From DASSUW01 sp963730535 (GTDB taxonomy: Bacteria > Actinomycetota > Thermoleophilia > Solirubrobacterales > Solirubrobacteraceae): DNA of 64,000 nt. Positions within the stretch are counted from its first letter, which is position 1; the number at the start of each line of letters is the position of its first letter. Position numbers and translations under genes: made by a program. Under the pieces are notes generated by a model. It saw only the letters and a program-made list of their open reading frames with translations, was not told where the DNA came from and searched no databases. This document shows, one piece after another, positions 32,314 through 41,291 of this stretch. The DNA lies in the NCBI GenBank assembly GCA_963730535.1, contig CAVSRU010000018.1, forward strand, positions 248,001 through 312,000, given 5' to 3'.

Positions 32314-33080
32314 GCGCGCGCCTGCACCGCGCGGGCGTCGCCGGCGACCCGGCGAGCGCGATCCATCGGCTCGACCCGCGCGCGAAGCTCGCCGGCTTCG
32401 CGGCGATCACCGTCGTCGCCGTCTCCACGCCGCTGCGGGCGTGGCCGGCGTTCGTCGCCTGCGCGCTCGCGCTGGGGGCGATCGCCGCCGCCGCACGCGT
32501 CGGGCCGGGGACCGTGTGGCTGCGCGCGCGGCTGATCCTCCCGCTCGTCGTCGTGGTCGCCGCCTTCCTGCCGTTCGTGCGCGGCGGTCCGGCGATCGAG
32601 GTCGGCCCGCTGTCACTGTCGGAGGCCGGCCTTGCGACGTTCGCGGCGGTCACGGCAAAGGCGCTGATCGGGACGGTCAGCGCCGTGCTCCTCGCCGCCA
32701 CGACGAGCTTCCCGGAGGTGCTGCACGCCCTCGAGCGCATGCGCGCGCCGCGGCTGCTGGTGGTGATCGCCGCGTTCATGTACCGCTACGTGTTCGTGAT
32801 CGCCGACGAGGCGCGGCGCATGCGCGCGGCGCTCGCCGCGCGCGCCTACCGGCCCCGGCATCTCGGCCAGGTGGCGACGCTCGGGCGGATGGTCACCGCG
32901 CTGTTCCTGCGCAGCTACGAGCGCGGGGAGCGCGTGTACCTGGCGATGCTCGCGCGCGGCTACGCGGGCACCATGCCGCGGCTCGGCGTGCTCGCGTTCC
33001 GCCGTTCCGACGTCGCGTTCGTCGCCGTGCTCGTGGTGGTCCTGGTGCCGATCCGCGTCGTCGCGGAGCTGGCCGCATGA
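32310..33080 (+). CDS. cbiQ: ECF transporter transmembrane (T) component CbiQ
   Basis: 256 aa. Begins with SAIHRLDPRAKLAGFAAITV, the standard CbiQ N-terminus, and has the coupling helices around ERMRAPRLLVVIAAFMYRY and MRAALAARAYRPRHL, which contact the ATPase. The GTG overlaps the cbiN stop; its own stop overlaps the cbiO start (ATGA). Completes the membrane part of the transporter. Confidence 0.93.
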   Translation: MSARLHRAGVAGDPASAIHRLDPRAKLAGFAAITVVAVSTPLRAWPAFVACALALGAIAAAARVGPGTVWLRARLILPLVVVVAAFLPFVRGGPAIEVGPLSLSEAGLATFAAVTAKALIGTVSAVLLAATTSFPEVLHALERMRAPRLLVVIAAFMYRYVFVIADEARRMRAALAARAYRPRHLGQVATLGRMVTALFLRSYERGERVYLAMLARGYAGTMPRLGVLAFRRSDVAFVAVLVVVLVPIRVVAELAA

Positions 33081-33904
33081 GCTGCGCGATCCACGCCCGC
33101 GGGCTGCGGTTCCGCTACCCGAACGGCGTGGTCGGGCTCGACGGGGTGGACCTGCACGTGCGGCACGGCGAGCGGGTCGCGGTGCTCGGCCCCAACGGCG
33201 CCGGCAAGACGACGCTGATGCTCCAGCTCAACGGGCTGCTGCGCGGCGAAGGGGAGCTCGAGGTGGCCGGCCTGCGGGTCGGCGACGGCGACCTGCGCGA
33301 GCTGCGCGCCGCGGTCGGGCTCGTGTTCCAGGACCCCGACGACCAGCTGTTCATGCCCACCGTGGCCGAGGACGTGGCCTTCGGCCCGCTCAACCTGGGT
33401 CTCGATCGCGACGCGGTGCGGGAGCGCGTCGACCGGGCGCTCGCCGCGGTGCGGATGACCGGCATCGCGGACCGCGCGCCGCATCAGCTCTCGCTCGGGC
33501 AGCGGCGGCGCGTGGCGATCGCGACGGTCCTCGCCATGCGGCCGCGCCTGCTCGTGCTCGACGAGCCGTCCGCGAACCTCGATCCCCGGGCGCGGCGCGA
33601 GCTGCTCGAGATCCTCGACGCGATCGACCGCACGATGCTGATCGTCACCCACGACCTGCCGTTCGCCGCCCAGCTCTGCGACCGCGCGGTGCTGCTCTCC
33701 GGCGGGCACGTGGTCGCCGACGGGCCGTGCCTGGAGATCCTCGCCGACGAGCCACTGCTCGCGGCGCACGATCTCGAGCTGCCCGCGGGGTTCGATCTCG
33801 CGCGCGTCAGCTACGCTCCGGCCCATGGCCGACGTCGCGATGCCCCGCCTCTCCGACTCCATGGAGGAGGGCACGATCCTCAAGTGGCTGAAGTCCGACG
33901 GTGA
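33077..33904 (+). CDS. cbiO: ECF transporter ATPase CbiO
   Basis: 275 aa ABC ATPase. Walker A GPNGAGKTTLMLQ, Q-loop VFQDPDDQLFMPTVAEDVAF, a modified signature LSLGQRRRVAIA, Walker B LLVLDEPSANLDPRARR and switch His VTHDLPF. It energises CbiMNQ uptake. The reading frame runs ~80 nt into the start of the E2 gene (33825) in another frame, an unusually deep overlap; the last ~25 residues are thus constrained by the E2 N-terminus. Confidence 0.93.
   Translation: MSCAIHARGLRFRYPNGVVGLDGVDLHVRHGERVAVLGPNGAGKTTLMLQLNGLLRGEGELEVAGLRVGDGDLRELRAAVGLVFQDPDDQLFMPTVAEDVAFGPLNLGLDRDAVRERVDRALAAVRMTGIADRAPHQLSLGQRRRVAIATVLAMRPRLLVLDEPSANLDPRARRELLEILDAIDRTMLIVTHDLPFAAQLCDRAVLLSGGHVVADGPCLEILADEPLLAAHDLELPAGFDLARVSYAPAHGRRRDAPPLRLHGGGHDPQVAEVRR
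33812..33817 (+). promoter_or_regulatory. Candidate -10 box (first E2 gene) inside cbiO
   Basis: TACGCT lies 7 nt before the ATG at 33825, within the 3' end of cbiO. It allows E2 to be transcribed separately from the metal-transport operon as a leaderless mRNA. Confidence 0.45.
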
Positions 33905-35180
33905 CGAGGTCTCCCGCGGCGACGAGCTCGTGGAGATCGAGACGGACAAGGCCAACATGACCTACGAAGCCGACCAGGACGGCGCGCTGAAGATCGTCGC
34001 CCAGGAAGGCGACACGCTGGCGGTCGGCGAGACCATCGCGCAGATCGGCGGCGGGTCGGCCGGCGAGAGCAACGGCGCCGCGCCGGCCGAGCAGGAGCGC
34101 GAGGAGGGCGGGGACGACGACGGCGGCAGCGAGCCGGCGGCGACCGCCACCGCCGAGGCCGAGCCGCCCCAGGACCGCGAGGAACCGGCCGAGGAGGCGC
34201 CCTCTCAGGAGGCGCCCGAGCCCGCCGAGGGTGAGAACGGGCGCGTGAAGGCATCCCCCGTGGCGCGGCGGATGGCTCGCGAGCTCGGGCTCGAGCTCGG
34301 CCAGCTGCAGGGCACCGGGCCGGGGGGCCGGATCGTCAAGGCCGATGTCGAGGCGGCGTCCAAGGGCGGCGGCGCGCCGCAAGCCGCCGCGCCCGCAGAG
34401 GCGCCCGCCGAGCCGGAGGCGGAGCCCGAGCGCGAGGAGCAGGCGGCGCCCCCGCCGGCGGTCGTGTCCGGCGACGCGCAGACCGGCAAGGGCGAGACGC
34501 AGACGCAGGACCTCTCCCGCCTGCAGCAGACCGTCGCGCGGCGGATGGCCGAGTCGAAGGCGACCGCGCCCGAGTTCGTCCTCAACATCGACGTCGACAT
34601 GGAAGAGGCGGTCGACCTGCGGAAGCGGCTCAAGGCCGCCGCCGCTGAGGGCCAGCCCGTGCCGTCGTTCAACGACTTCGTCGTCAAGGCGGCCGCGCTC
34701 ACCCTCCTGGATTTCCCGCGCGCCAACGGCGCGTACCGCGACGGCAAGTTCGAGCTCTACTCGCGCGTGAACGTCGGCGTCGCGGTGGCCGGGCAGGACG
34801 CGCTCGTCGTGCCGACCGTCTTCGACGCGGACACGAAGTCGCTCGGTGCCATCGCGCGGGACACGCGGGCGCTGGCCGAGCGCGTGCGCGCGGGGGCGAT
34901 CACGCCGCCCGAGCTCTCGTCCGGCACGTTCACGGTCTCGAACCTCGGCATGTTCGGCATCCAGAGCTTCGTGGCCGTGATCAACCCGCCGCAGGCGGCG
35001 ATCCTCGCGGTCGGCGCCATGACGCCGACCCCGGTCGTGCGCGACGGCGAGGTCGTGGTCCGCAACATCATGCGGCTCACGCTCGCGTGCGACCACCGGA
35101 TCCTCTACGGCGCCGACGCCGCCGAGTTCCTGGGCCGCATCCGCGAGCGGCTCGAGAGCCCGCTCCAGCTCGCGCTTTAG
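33825..35180 (+). CDS. pdhC: Dihydrolipoamide acyltransferase (E2) of a 2-oxoacid dehydrogenase complex
   Basis: 451 aa. One lipoyl domain (residues ~1-78, lipoylated Lys in ETDKANMTYEA), a long acidic Glu/Ala/Pro linker, a peripheral-subunit-binding domain (KASPVARRMARELGLELGQL), a second linker and the catalytic domain ending in CDHRILYGADAAEFL, which retains the active-site His. It is the core of the complex whose E1 and E3 lie at 21.9-26.4 kb; the distance and the intervening Ni/Co block are odd. Convergent with a TetR gene; the stops share TTAG (35177-35180). Confidence 0.93.
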   Translation: MADVAMPRLSDSMEEGTILKWLKSDGDEVSRGDELVEIETDKANMTYEADQDGALKIVAQEGDTLAVGETIAQIGGGSAGESNGAAPAEQEREEGGDDDGGSEPAATATAEAEPPQDREEPAEEAPSQEAPEPAEGENGRVKASPVARRMARELGLELGQLQGTGPGGRIVKADVEAASKGGGAPQAAAPAEAPAEPEAEPEREEQAAPPPAVVSGDAQTGKGETQTQDLSRLQQTVARRMAESKATAPEFVLNIDVDMEEAVDLRKRLKAAAAEGQPVPSFNDFVVKAAALTLLDFPRANGAYRDGKFELYSRVNVGVAVAGQDALVVPTVFDADTKSLGAIARDTRALAERVRAGAITPPELSSGTFTVSNLGMFGIQSFVAVINPPQAAILAVGAMTPTPVVRDGEVVVRNIMRLTLACDHRILYGADAAEFLGRIRERLESPLQLAL

Positions 35181-35794
35181 CCAGTCCAGAGGCCGCGCTC
35201 GGCCGCGGCGAAGAGCGCCTCCGCGGCCTCGGTCCCGTCGAGGCCGCGGCGCGCGCGCAGGAGGTCGTAGGCCTCGAAGCTCGTGAGCACCCAAAGGAGG
35301 TCCGCAGCATCCTGCTCGCCGACGTCGGCACGCAGGATGCCCTGCTCGCGCAGGCGCCGGGCGAGCCGGGCCACGCCGAGCGCGCGCGTGCGCTCCCAGC
35401 GCCGGATCGTGCCGCCCGTGAGGTCCTCGCCGAGCGCGGACATCGAGAACAGGGCGCGGAACACGTCGGGGTCGGCGGCGTACATCGCGGTTCCCGCGCG
35501 GAAGCCGCCGCGCAGCGCCTGCCCGGCGTCGGGATGCGCCACCGCCTCGACCAGGCGCCGGTGGCCGGCGCGCTGCAGCACGTCCGTGGCCACCGCGTCG
35601 AACAGCCCGGCCCGTGACGCGAACGCCAGGTAGACCGTCGAGCGCGAGACGCCCGCGTCGCTCGCGACGGCGTCGAGGCTGACCGGCTGCGACGGCGCGC
35701 TCCGCAGCCGCGCCGCGGCCGCGTCGAGGATGCGCCGGCGCGTCTCCTCGGCGGCGGCGGCGCGCCGGCGCTGCTCGTACGGGCGCGTGGCCAT
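35177..35794 (-). CDS. TetR-family transcriptional regulator
   Basis: 205 aa. N-terminal helix-turn-helix (TRRRILDAAAARLRSAPSQP; VSLDAVASDAGVSRSTVYLA; FASRAGLFDAVATDVLQRAG) and a divergent ligand-binding half. The ATG at 35792-35794 is supported by a TATATT box 6 nt upstream. It is divergent from the FAD monooxygenase gene 68 nt away, so it very likely represses that gene and itself. The ligand is unknown; an aromatic compound is a fair guess from the neighbour. Confidence 0.9.
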   Translation of the reverse strand: MATRPYEQRRRAAAAEETRRRILDAAAARLRSAPSQPVSLDAVASDAGVSRSTVYLAFASRAGLFDAVATDVLQRAGHRRLVEAVAHPDAGQALRGGFRAGTAMYAADPDVFRALFSMSALGEDLTGGTIRRWERTRALGVARLARRLREQGILRADVGEQDAADLLWVLTSFEAYDLLRARRGLDGTEAAEALFAAAERGLWTG

Positions 35795-35799
35795 CGCTG

Positions 35800-35808
35800 G
35801 AATATATT
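35800..35808. promoter_or_regulatory. TATATT -10 box of tetR and possible operator core
   Basis: AATATATT (35801-35808) is palindromic. On the minus strand it gives TATATT 6 nt upstream of the tetR ATG (leaderless). An operator over this box would let the TetR protein block its own promoter and the divergent one. Confidence 0.45.
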
Positions 35809-35862
35809 GGTTGCACAGGTCGTCTTCTGAAAGACATGATGTCCGATGAAAGGAAGACGGTG

Positions 35863-37179
35863 ATGGTGGAGGTTCCGGTTCTGGTGGTCGGCGCGGGGCC
35901 CGCCGGGCTGACGGCCGCGATCGAGCTCGCGCGGCGCGGTGTGGAATGCCTCGTGGTCGAGCGGCGCACAAAGCTCTCGCCGTTGCCGCGCGCGACCGGT
36001 GTGAGCACGCGGGTGATGGAGCTGCTGCGGGCCTGGGGCCTCGAAGCCGAGGTTCTGGAGGGCGCGGTCGACGTCGAGTGGCTCGGCTGGATGGGCGACA
36101 CCCTGGCCGCTCCGGAGGGGACCGGCCTGCCGGTGGGCTTCCCGACGCGCGAGCAGAGCGCGATCCTCAGCCCGACGGGGCCCGCCTGCGTCGCGCAGAA
36201 CCACCTGGAGACGGTCCTCCTCCGCCACCTGCGCTCGCTCGGCGCGGCGCGGGTGGAGCTCGGCGCTGAGCTGACGGCGGTCGAGCCGGACGCAGACGGC
36301 GTCCGGGTGACGATCGACGGGCAGCGTCATGTGCGTGCTCGGCACCTGGTCGCAGCGGACGGGATCCACAGCCCGGTGCGGACGGCACTCGGCATTCACG
36401 TGCACGGACCGGGCGTCGTCGCCCATTCCCTCGCCGTGCAGTTCCGCGCGCCGCTCTGGCAACGGCTGGGCGACCGCCGCTACCCGATCTACATGCTCTC
36501 CGGGAACGAGGCGTTCGTCCCGGCCGGGAGCGGCGACGAGTGGGTGTTCGCGATCCCGTGGGATCCGGACCGCGACCGCCTGGACGACTACCCCGAGGAG
36601 CGCATGGTCGAGCGCCTGCGGCTCGCCGCCGGCATGCCGGACCTGGAGCTCAAGCTCGACGCCATCGGGCCCGTGTCGTTCGGCGCCGCGCTGGCCGAGC
36701 GGTTCCGCGACGGCCGCGTGTTCCTGACCGGCGACGCCGCCCACCGCATGACCCCGCGCGGCGCGATCGGCATGAACACGGCGATCCTCAGCGGCCGCGA
36801 CGTCGGCTGGAAGCTCGCGTGGGTCCATCTCGGCTGGGCCGGCGACGAGCTGCTCGACACCTACGAGGCCGAGCGCCGCCCGGTGGCCGAGCACAACATC
36901 GCGCGCTCGATCGACCCGAACGGCTCGCTGCGCGACGCGACCGAGGGCCTGCACGTCGACCTCGGGGGGCGGATCCCGCACGTCTGGCTGGACGAGGACC
37001 GCTCGACCCTCGACGTCCTCGGGCCTGGGCTCACGCGCTTCACCGGGCCGGAGGGAGCCAACGCCAACGGCGCGGTCCCGCCGGTCGCCGTCTGCGCGCT
37101 GCCGGCGATCAAGGCGCGGGCGCTCGGCATCCGTCCCGGCGGCTCGCTGCTCGTGCGGCCTGATGGCGTTCCCGTGTGA
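35863..37179 (+). CDS. FAD-dependent aromatic-ring monooxygenase
   Basis: 438 aa from the ATG at 35863, which has AAGGAAG 6 nt upstream (35848-35854); an upstream ATG at 35836 would add 9 residues. Group A flavin hydroxylase: GAGPAGLTAAIELARRGVEC, VEATPLPRATGVSTR-like substrate loop (SPLPRATGVSTRVMELL), DG motif LVAADGIHSPVRTALG and GD motif VFLTGDAAHRMTPRG. The short C-terminal thioredoxin-like part ends SLLVRPDGVPV, slightly shorter than usual. Probably hydroxylates a phenolic compound with NAD(P)H, under control of the divergent TetR. Confidence 0.88.
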   Translation: MVEVPVLVVGAGPAGLTAAIELARRGVECLVVERRTKLSPLPRATGVSTRVMELLRAWGLEAEVLEGAVDVEWLGWMGDTLAAPEGTGLPVGFPTREQSAILSPTGPACVAQNHLETVLLRHLRSLGAARVELGAELTAVEPDADGVRVTIDGQRHVRARHLVAADGIHSPVRTALGIHVHGPGVVAHSLAVQFRAPLWQRLGDRRYPIYMLSGNEAFVPAGSGDEWVFAIPWDPDRDRLDDYPEERMVERLRLAAGMPDLELKLDAIGPVSFGAALAERFRDGRVFLTGDAAHRMTPRGAIGMNTAILSGRDVGWKLAWVHLGWAGDELLDTYEAERRPVAEHNIARSIDPNGSLRDATEGLHVDLGGRIPHVWLDEDRSTLDVLGPGLTRFTGPEGANANGAVPPVAVCALPAIKARALGIRPGGSLLVRPDGVPV

Positions 37180-37181
37180 CG

Positions 37182-37196
37182 GGCGAACGTCAACCG
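37182..37196 (+). repeat. Possible solo end of the palindromic intergenic element
   Basis: GGCGAACGTCAACCGC, starting 2 nt after the monooxygenase stop, shares GGCGAACGTCAAC with the outer ends of both element copies. No partner arm or core follows. It could be a relic or a chance match. Confidence 0.3.
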
Positions 37197-37802
37197 CTAC
37201 CCGAAGCCGCCGTGCTGCCGGTACACGGCGTTCGGCGCCTGGTCGGGGTCGCGGGTGATCCCCGCCGGGCGCTGGTCGGTGCTGACGAACAGGCACAGCC
37301 AGCGCCGGGGGTCGTCGCCCGGCACGCAGGCGCGGTAGTAGTCGGGCTCGAGCCGCAGCGCGTCGACGGCGCCGAGCCCGGGGCGGTACTCGCGCTCCTG
37401 AGCGAGCACGTAGTCGTGGACCGCGGCGGCCACCGCGCGCTCGTCGTCGTCGGCCGCCGCGACCGCCGGGCGGTGGATGAGCCCGCCGGTGACGAGCGCC
37501 ACGGCGATGAGCCCGAGTAGCCACGCGCCCGCGTAGTCGGAGGCGACGAGCCGCGGGAGGTCCGGCCGGCGGCGGCGCAGCGCGCGGCCGGCGAGCGGCG
37601 CGAGCACCGCCACCACCAGGAGATTCAGGAACCCGGCCAGCAGCAGGGCGGGCACGAGCCCGCCGGGGCCTTCGCCGTAGAAGGGCAGCAGCGCGAGCAC
37701 GACCCCGTCGGCGACCGTCAGCACCGCGAAGGAGGGCCACATCCAGGCGCCCGCCAGGCGCCAGCGCAGACGCCGCGGCCAGACGCGCTCGACCCGCTCC
37801 AT
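37197..37802 (-). CDS. Membrane protein, hypothetical
   Basis: 201 aa. Three hydrophobic segments (WMWPSFAVLTVADGVVLALL; LVPALLLAGFLNLLVVAVLA; AGAWLLGLIAVALVTGGLIH) followed by a soluble ~80-residue domain with DDDERAVAAAVHDYVLAQER, YRPGLGAVDALRLEPDYYRA and a CVPGDDPRRWLCLFV pair of cysteines. No family recognised. The ATG at 37800-37802 has TACGCT 6 nt upstream. Divergent from the second E1 alpha gene. Confidence 0.65.
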   Translation of the reverse strand: MERVERVWPRRLRWRLAGAWMWPSFAVLTVADGVVLALLPFYGEGPGGLVPALLLAGFLNLLVVAVLAPLAGRALRRRRPDLPRLVASDYAGAWLLGLIAVALVTGGLIHRPAVAAADDDERAVAAAVHDYVLAQEREYRPGLGAVDALRLEPDYYRACVPGDDPRRWLCLFVSTDQRPAGITRDPDQAPNAVYRQHGGFG

Positions 37803-37808
37803 GCACCC

Positions 37809-37814
37809 AGCGTA
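37809..37814 (-). promoter_or_regulatory. Candidate -10 box (membrane protein)
   Basis: TACGCT, 6 nt before the ATG at 37802 on the minus strand, no ribosome-binding site. Confidence 0.4.
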
Positions 37815-37935
37815 ATCGCCATGCCATAACCTGTCGCGCGAGTTCAACGCCGTCGCGCCCGGAGATCCCGGCCGGCGGCGCCAAGGGCGCACACCGGCGA
37901 TCCCGGCCCGCGCCGGACGAAGAAGAAAGAGGCAG

Positions 37936-38988
37936 ATGGCCACCGAAACGGCTCAGCAGTCGGCAGAGGCCGGCGTATCCGAGCACCTGACCACCGGGGA
38001 TCGCGCAGGCCTATTGCGCGCGATGCTGATGATGCGCGGCATCGAAGAGCGGGCGATGACGCTTTATCGCCAGGGCAAGGTCCCCGGCTCCTTCTACGAC
38101 GGCTACGGCCAGGAGGCCGTGTCGGCCGGCCCGACGTGGGCGATGGGCCCGCGCGACCGGCTCTGCATCCTCCACCGCGACCTCGCCGCCCACATCATCC
38201 GCGGCGTCCCGCCCGCGCGGATCTTCGCCCAGTACATGGGCCGCGCCGGCGGCGTGACCGGCGGGCGCGAGGGCAACGTGCACTTCGGCGACCGCAAGGT
38301 CGGGTGCGTCGGCATGGTGTCGATGCTGCCCGACATGATGCTCGTCGCGGCCGGGCTGGCCATGGCTTTCAAGATGCGCGGCGAGCAGCGCGTGGCGATG
38401 ACCTGGTTCGGCGACGGATCGACCTCGCGCGGCGACTTCCACGAGGCCATGAACTGGGCCGGCGTGCAGCGGCTGCCGGTGATCTTCGTGCTCGAGAACA
38501 ACCAGTACGCGTACTCGACGCCGACCGACCAGCAGTTCGCGGTCAATCCCGTCGAGCGGGCCGCCGCCTACGGCTTCCCCGGTGAGTCGGTCGACGGCAA
38601 CGACCCCGAGGCGACGTTCGAGGCCACTCGCAAGGCGCGCGAGCGGGCGCTGGCGGGCGACGGCCCGACCCTGATCGAGGCCGTGACCATGCGCATGCAC
38701 GGGCACGCCGCGCACGACGACATGAAGTACGTGCCGAAGGAGCAGGTCGAGGAGTGGCGCGCGAAGGACCCGATCGACCGCCAGGTGCGCCGGGTCGAGG
38801 CGCTCGGGGTCGACGTGCAGGCGCTGCGCGACGAGGTCAAGGCCGAGATCGAGGCCGCCGTCGAGGAGGCACTCACGATGCCGATGCCCGACCCCGACAC
38901 CGCCACGCATCAACTGTTCGCCGACGAGCCCGCACTGCTCGAGGACGGGCAGGCGCCGTGGTCGGGCTTCGCGCCGAAGGAGGCGTAA
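37936..38988 (+). CDS. Second 2-oxoacid dehydrogenase E1 alpha subunit
   Basis: 350 aa. TPP motif GDGSTSRGDFHEAMNW to VLENNQY; GYGQEAVSAGPTWAMGPRD, GGVTGGREGNVHFGDR and MRMHGHAAHDDMKYVPKEQ are typical E1 alpha. It lacks the acidic tail of the first copy. The style fits branched-chain 2-oxoacid or acetoin/pyruvate dehydrogenases; substrate not assignable from sequence alone. AAGAGG upstream of the ATG supports the start. Forms an operon with E1 beta and E2, followed by lipB-lipA. Confidence 0.92.
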   Translation: MATETAQQSAEAGVSEHLTTGDRAGLLRAMLMMRGIEERAMTLYRQGKVPGSFYDGYGQEAVSAGPTWAMGPRDRLCILHRDLAAHIIRGVPPARIFAQYMGRAGGVTGGREGNVHFGDRKVGCVGMVSMLPDMMLVAAGLAMAFKMRGEQRVAMTWFGDGSTSRGDFHEAMNWAGVQRLPVIFVLENNQYAYSTPTDQQFAVNPVERAAAYGFPGESVDGNDPEATFEATRKARERALAGDGPTLIEAVTMRMHGHAAHDDMKYVPKEQVEEWRAKDPIDRQVRRVEALGVDVQALRDEVKAEIEAAVEEALTMPMPDPDTATHQLFADEPALLEDGQAPWSGFAPKEA

Positions 38989-38990
38989 CC

Positions 38991-39956
38991 GTGGCGACCA
39001 TGACCTACCTCCAGGCGATCTCGGACGCCATGCGCGAGGAGATGCGCGCCGACGAGCGCGTGTTCCTGATGGGCGAGGACATCGGGACCTTCGGCGGCGC
39101 GTTCAAGGTCACCGACGGCTTCATCGACGAGTTCGGCCCGCTGCGCGTGATGGACACGCCGCTCGCGGAGTCGGGCATCGTCGGGACCGCGATCGGGGCC
39201 GCCGTCGAGGGCATGCGGCCGATCGCCGAGATGCAGTTCTCCGACTTCATCTCCTGCGGCTTCGACCAGCTCGTCAACGTCGCCGGGAAGATGTACTACC
39301 GCCAGGGGCTGTCGGTGAACATCACGGTCCGGCTGCCCTCGGGCGGCGGCTTCTCCGGCGGGCCGTTCCACTCCCAGAACCCCGAGGCGTGGTTCATGCA
39401 CAGCCCGGGCCTGAAGGTGGTCGCGCCGTCCACGGCCGCGGACGCCAAGGGCCTGCTCATCTCCGCGGTGCGCGACCCCAACCCGGTCCTGTTCATGGAG
39501 CACAAGCACCTGTACCGGCGCGTGAAGGGCGAGGTCGACGGCGGCACGTACGAGACGCCGTTCACCGCCCGCGTGGCGCGCGAGGGAGAGGACCTCGTGG
39601 TCATCGCCTACGGCGCGATGGTGCACACCGCGCTCGAGGCCACCGAGGACCTCGACGGCGCCTCGGTGGAGGTGCTCGACCTGCGCTCGCTGGTGCCGCT
39701 CGACGAGGAGGCGATCCTCGCGTCGGTGCGCAAGTGCTCGAAGGTCGTGATCGTCGACGAGGCCAACCAGACCTGCGCGGCCGGCGCGCAGGTCGCGGCG
39801 CTGATCGCCGAGCACGCCTGGGAGGACCTCGACGGGCCGGTCGTCCGCGTCGCCACGCCGGATGTGCCGATCCCGTTCTCGCCTCCGCTCGAGCAGGCGG
39901 TGCTCCCGCAGGTCGACGACGTGAGGGAGGCGTGCCGTGAGCTCCTCGCCTACTGA
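38991..39956 (+). CDS. Second 2-oxoacid dehydrogenase E1 beta subunit
   Basis: 321 aa. VFLMGEDIGTFGGAFKVTDG, DTPLAESGIVGTAIGAAVEG, NVAGKMYYRQGLSVNITVRL, FSGGPFHSQNPEAWFMHSPG and VVIVDEANQTCAAGAQVAAL. The HSQNPE block and overall form resemble branched-chain/acetoin dehydrogenase beta subunits. GAAGGAGG precedes the GTG. The 3' end overlaps the E2 gene start (GTG 39937) by 20 nt. Confidence 0.93.
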   Translation: MATMTYLQAISDAMREEMRADERVFLMGEDIGTFGGAFKVTDGFIDEFGPLRVMDTPLAESGIVGTAIGAAVEGMRPIAEMQFSDFISCGFDQLVNVAGKMYYRQGLSVNITVRLPSGGGFSGGPFHSQNPEAWFMHSPGLKVVAPSTAADAKGLLISAVRDPNPVLFMEHKHLYRRVKGEVDGGTYETPFTARVAREGEDLVVIAYGAMVHTALEATEDLDGASVEVLDLRSLVPLDEEAILASVRKCSKVVIVDEANQTCAAGAQVAALIAEHAWEDLDGPVVRVATPDVPIPFSPPLEQAVLPQVDDVREACRELLAY

Positions 39957-41276
39957 GACGCTCATCGACGTCACGATGCCCCAGATGGGGGTCTCGGTCG
40001 CCGAGGGGACCGTCGTCGAGTGGCGCAAGCAGCCCGGTGACTGGATCGAGGCCGACGAGATCATCGCCTCGATCTCGACCGACAAGATCGACACCGACGT
40101 GGAGGCGCCCGCGACCGGCCGCGTGCAGGAGCTGGTCGTCGACGTCGGCGAGACGGTCGAGGTCGGCACCGTGCTGGCCCGGATCGCCACCGACGCGAAG
40201 CCGGGCGAGGCCCACGTCAGCGAGAGTCAGTCGTCCTCGGGCGGGACGAGCGAAGCGGCGGAATCGCGCTGGCGCCGATTCCGGCGAGGCGGCGATCCGC
40301 TGGCGCGGATTCCGCCGGGCGTGCTGAGCCAGCAAGGCGGGACGGGCCGCGCCGCTACTCGCCGGTCGTGATGCGGATCGCCGCCGAGCACGACGTCGAC
40401 CTCGAGCAGGTCGAGGGCACCGGCCGCAGCGGGCGCGTGCGCAAGCAGGACGTGCTGGCGTACGTGGAGGGCGGAGGCGGAGGCGAGGAGCCGCCGATGC
40501 ACATCGAGAGCCCCTACCGGCCCGACGAGCCGGCACCGGCGAAGACCCGCAAGCCCCGCTTCGACGCGGCGCCGGCGGCCGCCGAGGCACCGCCGCCCGC
40601 CGCCGCGGGGAGCGCGCCGCTGTCGCGCATGCGGCAGGCCATCGGCGCGCGCATGCTGGAGTCGCTCCAGACGGCCGCGACCTGCACGACGATCGTGGAG
40701 GCCGACCTCGTCCGGATCGAGGCCGCGCGGGCCAAGACAGGCTTCACCTACCTGCCCTACATCGCGCGCGCCACCATCGAGGTCCTCCGGGAGCACCCGG
40801 CGCTCAACGCCACGCTCGAGGACGACACCAACCTGACGACCTACGAGGGCGTCCACCTCGGGATCGCCGTATCGCTCGGCGAGGGCGGACTCATCGTGCC
40901 GGTCATCCGCGACGCGCAGGAGCTCTCGGTGGAGGGGCTGGCCGCCCGCATCAAGGACATCGCCCGGCGGGGCCGCTCGAACGAGCTCACGCCGGACGAG
41001 GTGCGCGGCGGCACGTTCACGATCACCAATCCCGGCGGCTACGGGTCGATCATCGCCACCCCGGTGATCAACCAGCCGCAGGTGGCGATCCTCGACACCG
41101 AGGCCGTCGTGAAGCGGCCGGTGGTCGTCACCGACGAGCTCGGCAACGACTCGATCGCCATCCGGCCCATGACCTACCTCTGCATGTCCTGGGACCACCG
41201 GGCGCTCGACGGCGCGGCGGCCGCGCAGTTCCTCAGCGCGTTGCGCAAGAAGCTCGAGAGCTGGCCGATTACCTAG
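39937..41276 (+). pseudogene. Second E2 dihydrolipoamide acyltransferase, broken by two extra bases in the linker
   Basis: Lipoyl domain (VTMPQMGVSVAEGTVVEWRK; lipoylated Lys in STDKIDTDVEAP), linker, peripheral-subunit-binding domain (RYSPVVMRIAAEHDVDLEQV) and catalytic domain ending MSWDHRALDGAAAAQFL. The reading frame changes twice in the Ala/Ser/Asp linker: removing a C near 40267 and an A near 40296 restores a repeat of ESAGADSGEAA type through to RRYSPVV. The span is 3n+2. Alternatively the halves are translated separately: the first frame stops in GTGATG at 40368-40373, where the second can restart, but the restart would lack the start of the binding domain. Confidence 0.82.
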
Positions 41277-41291
41277 GGAGGTCTGACGGAC

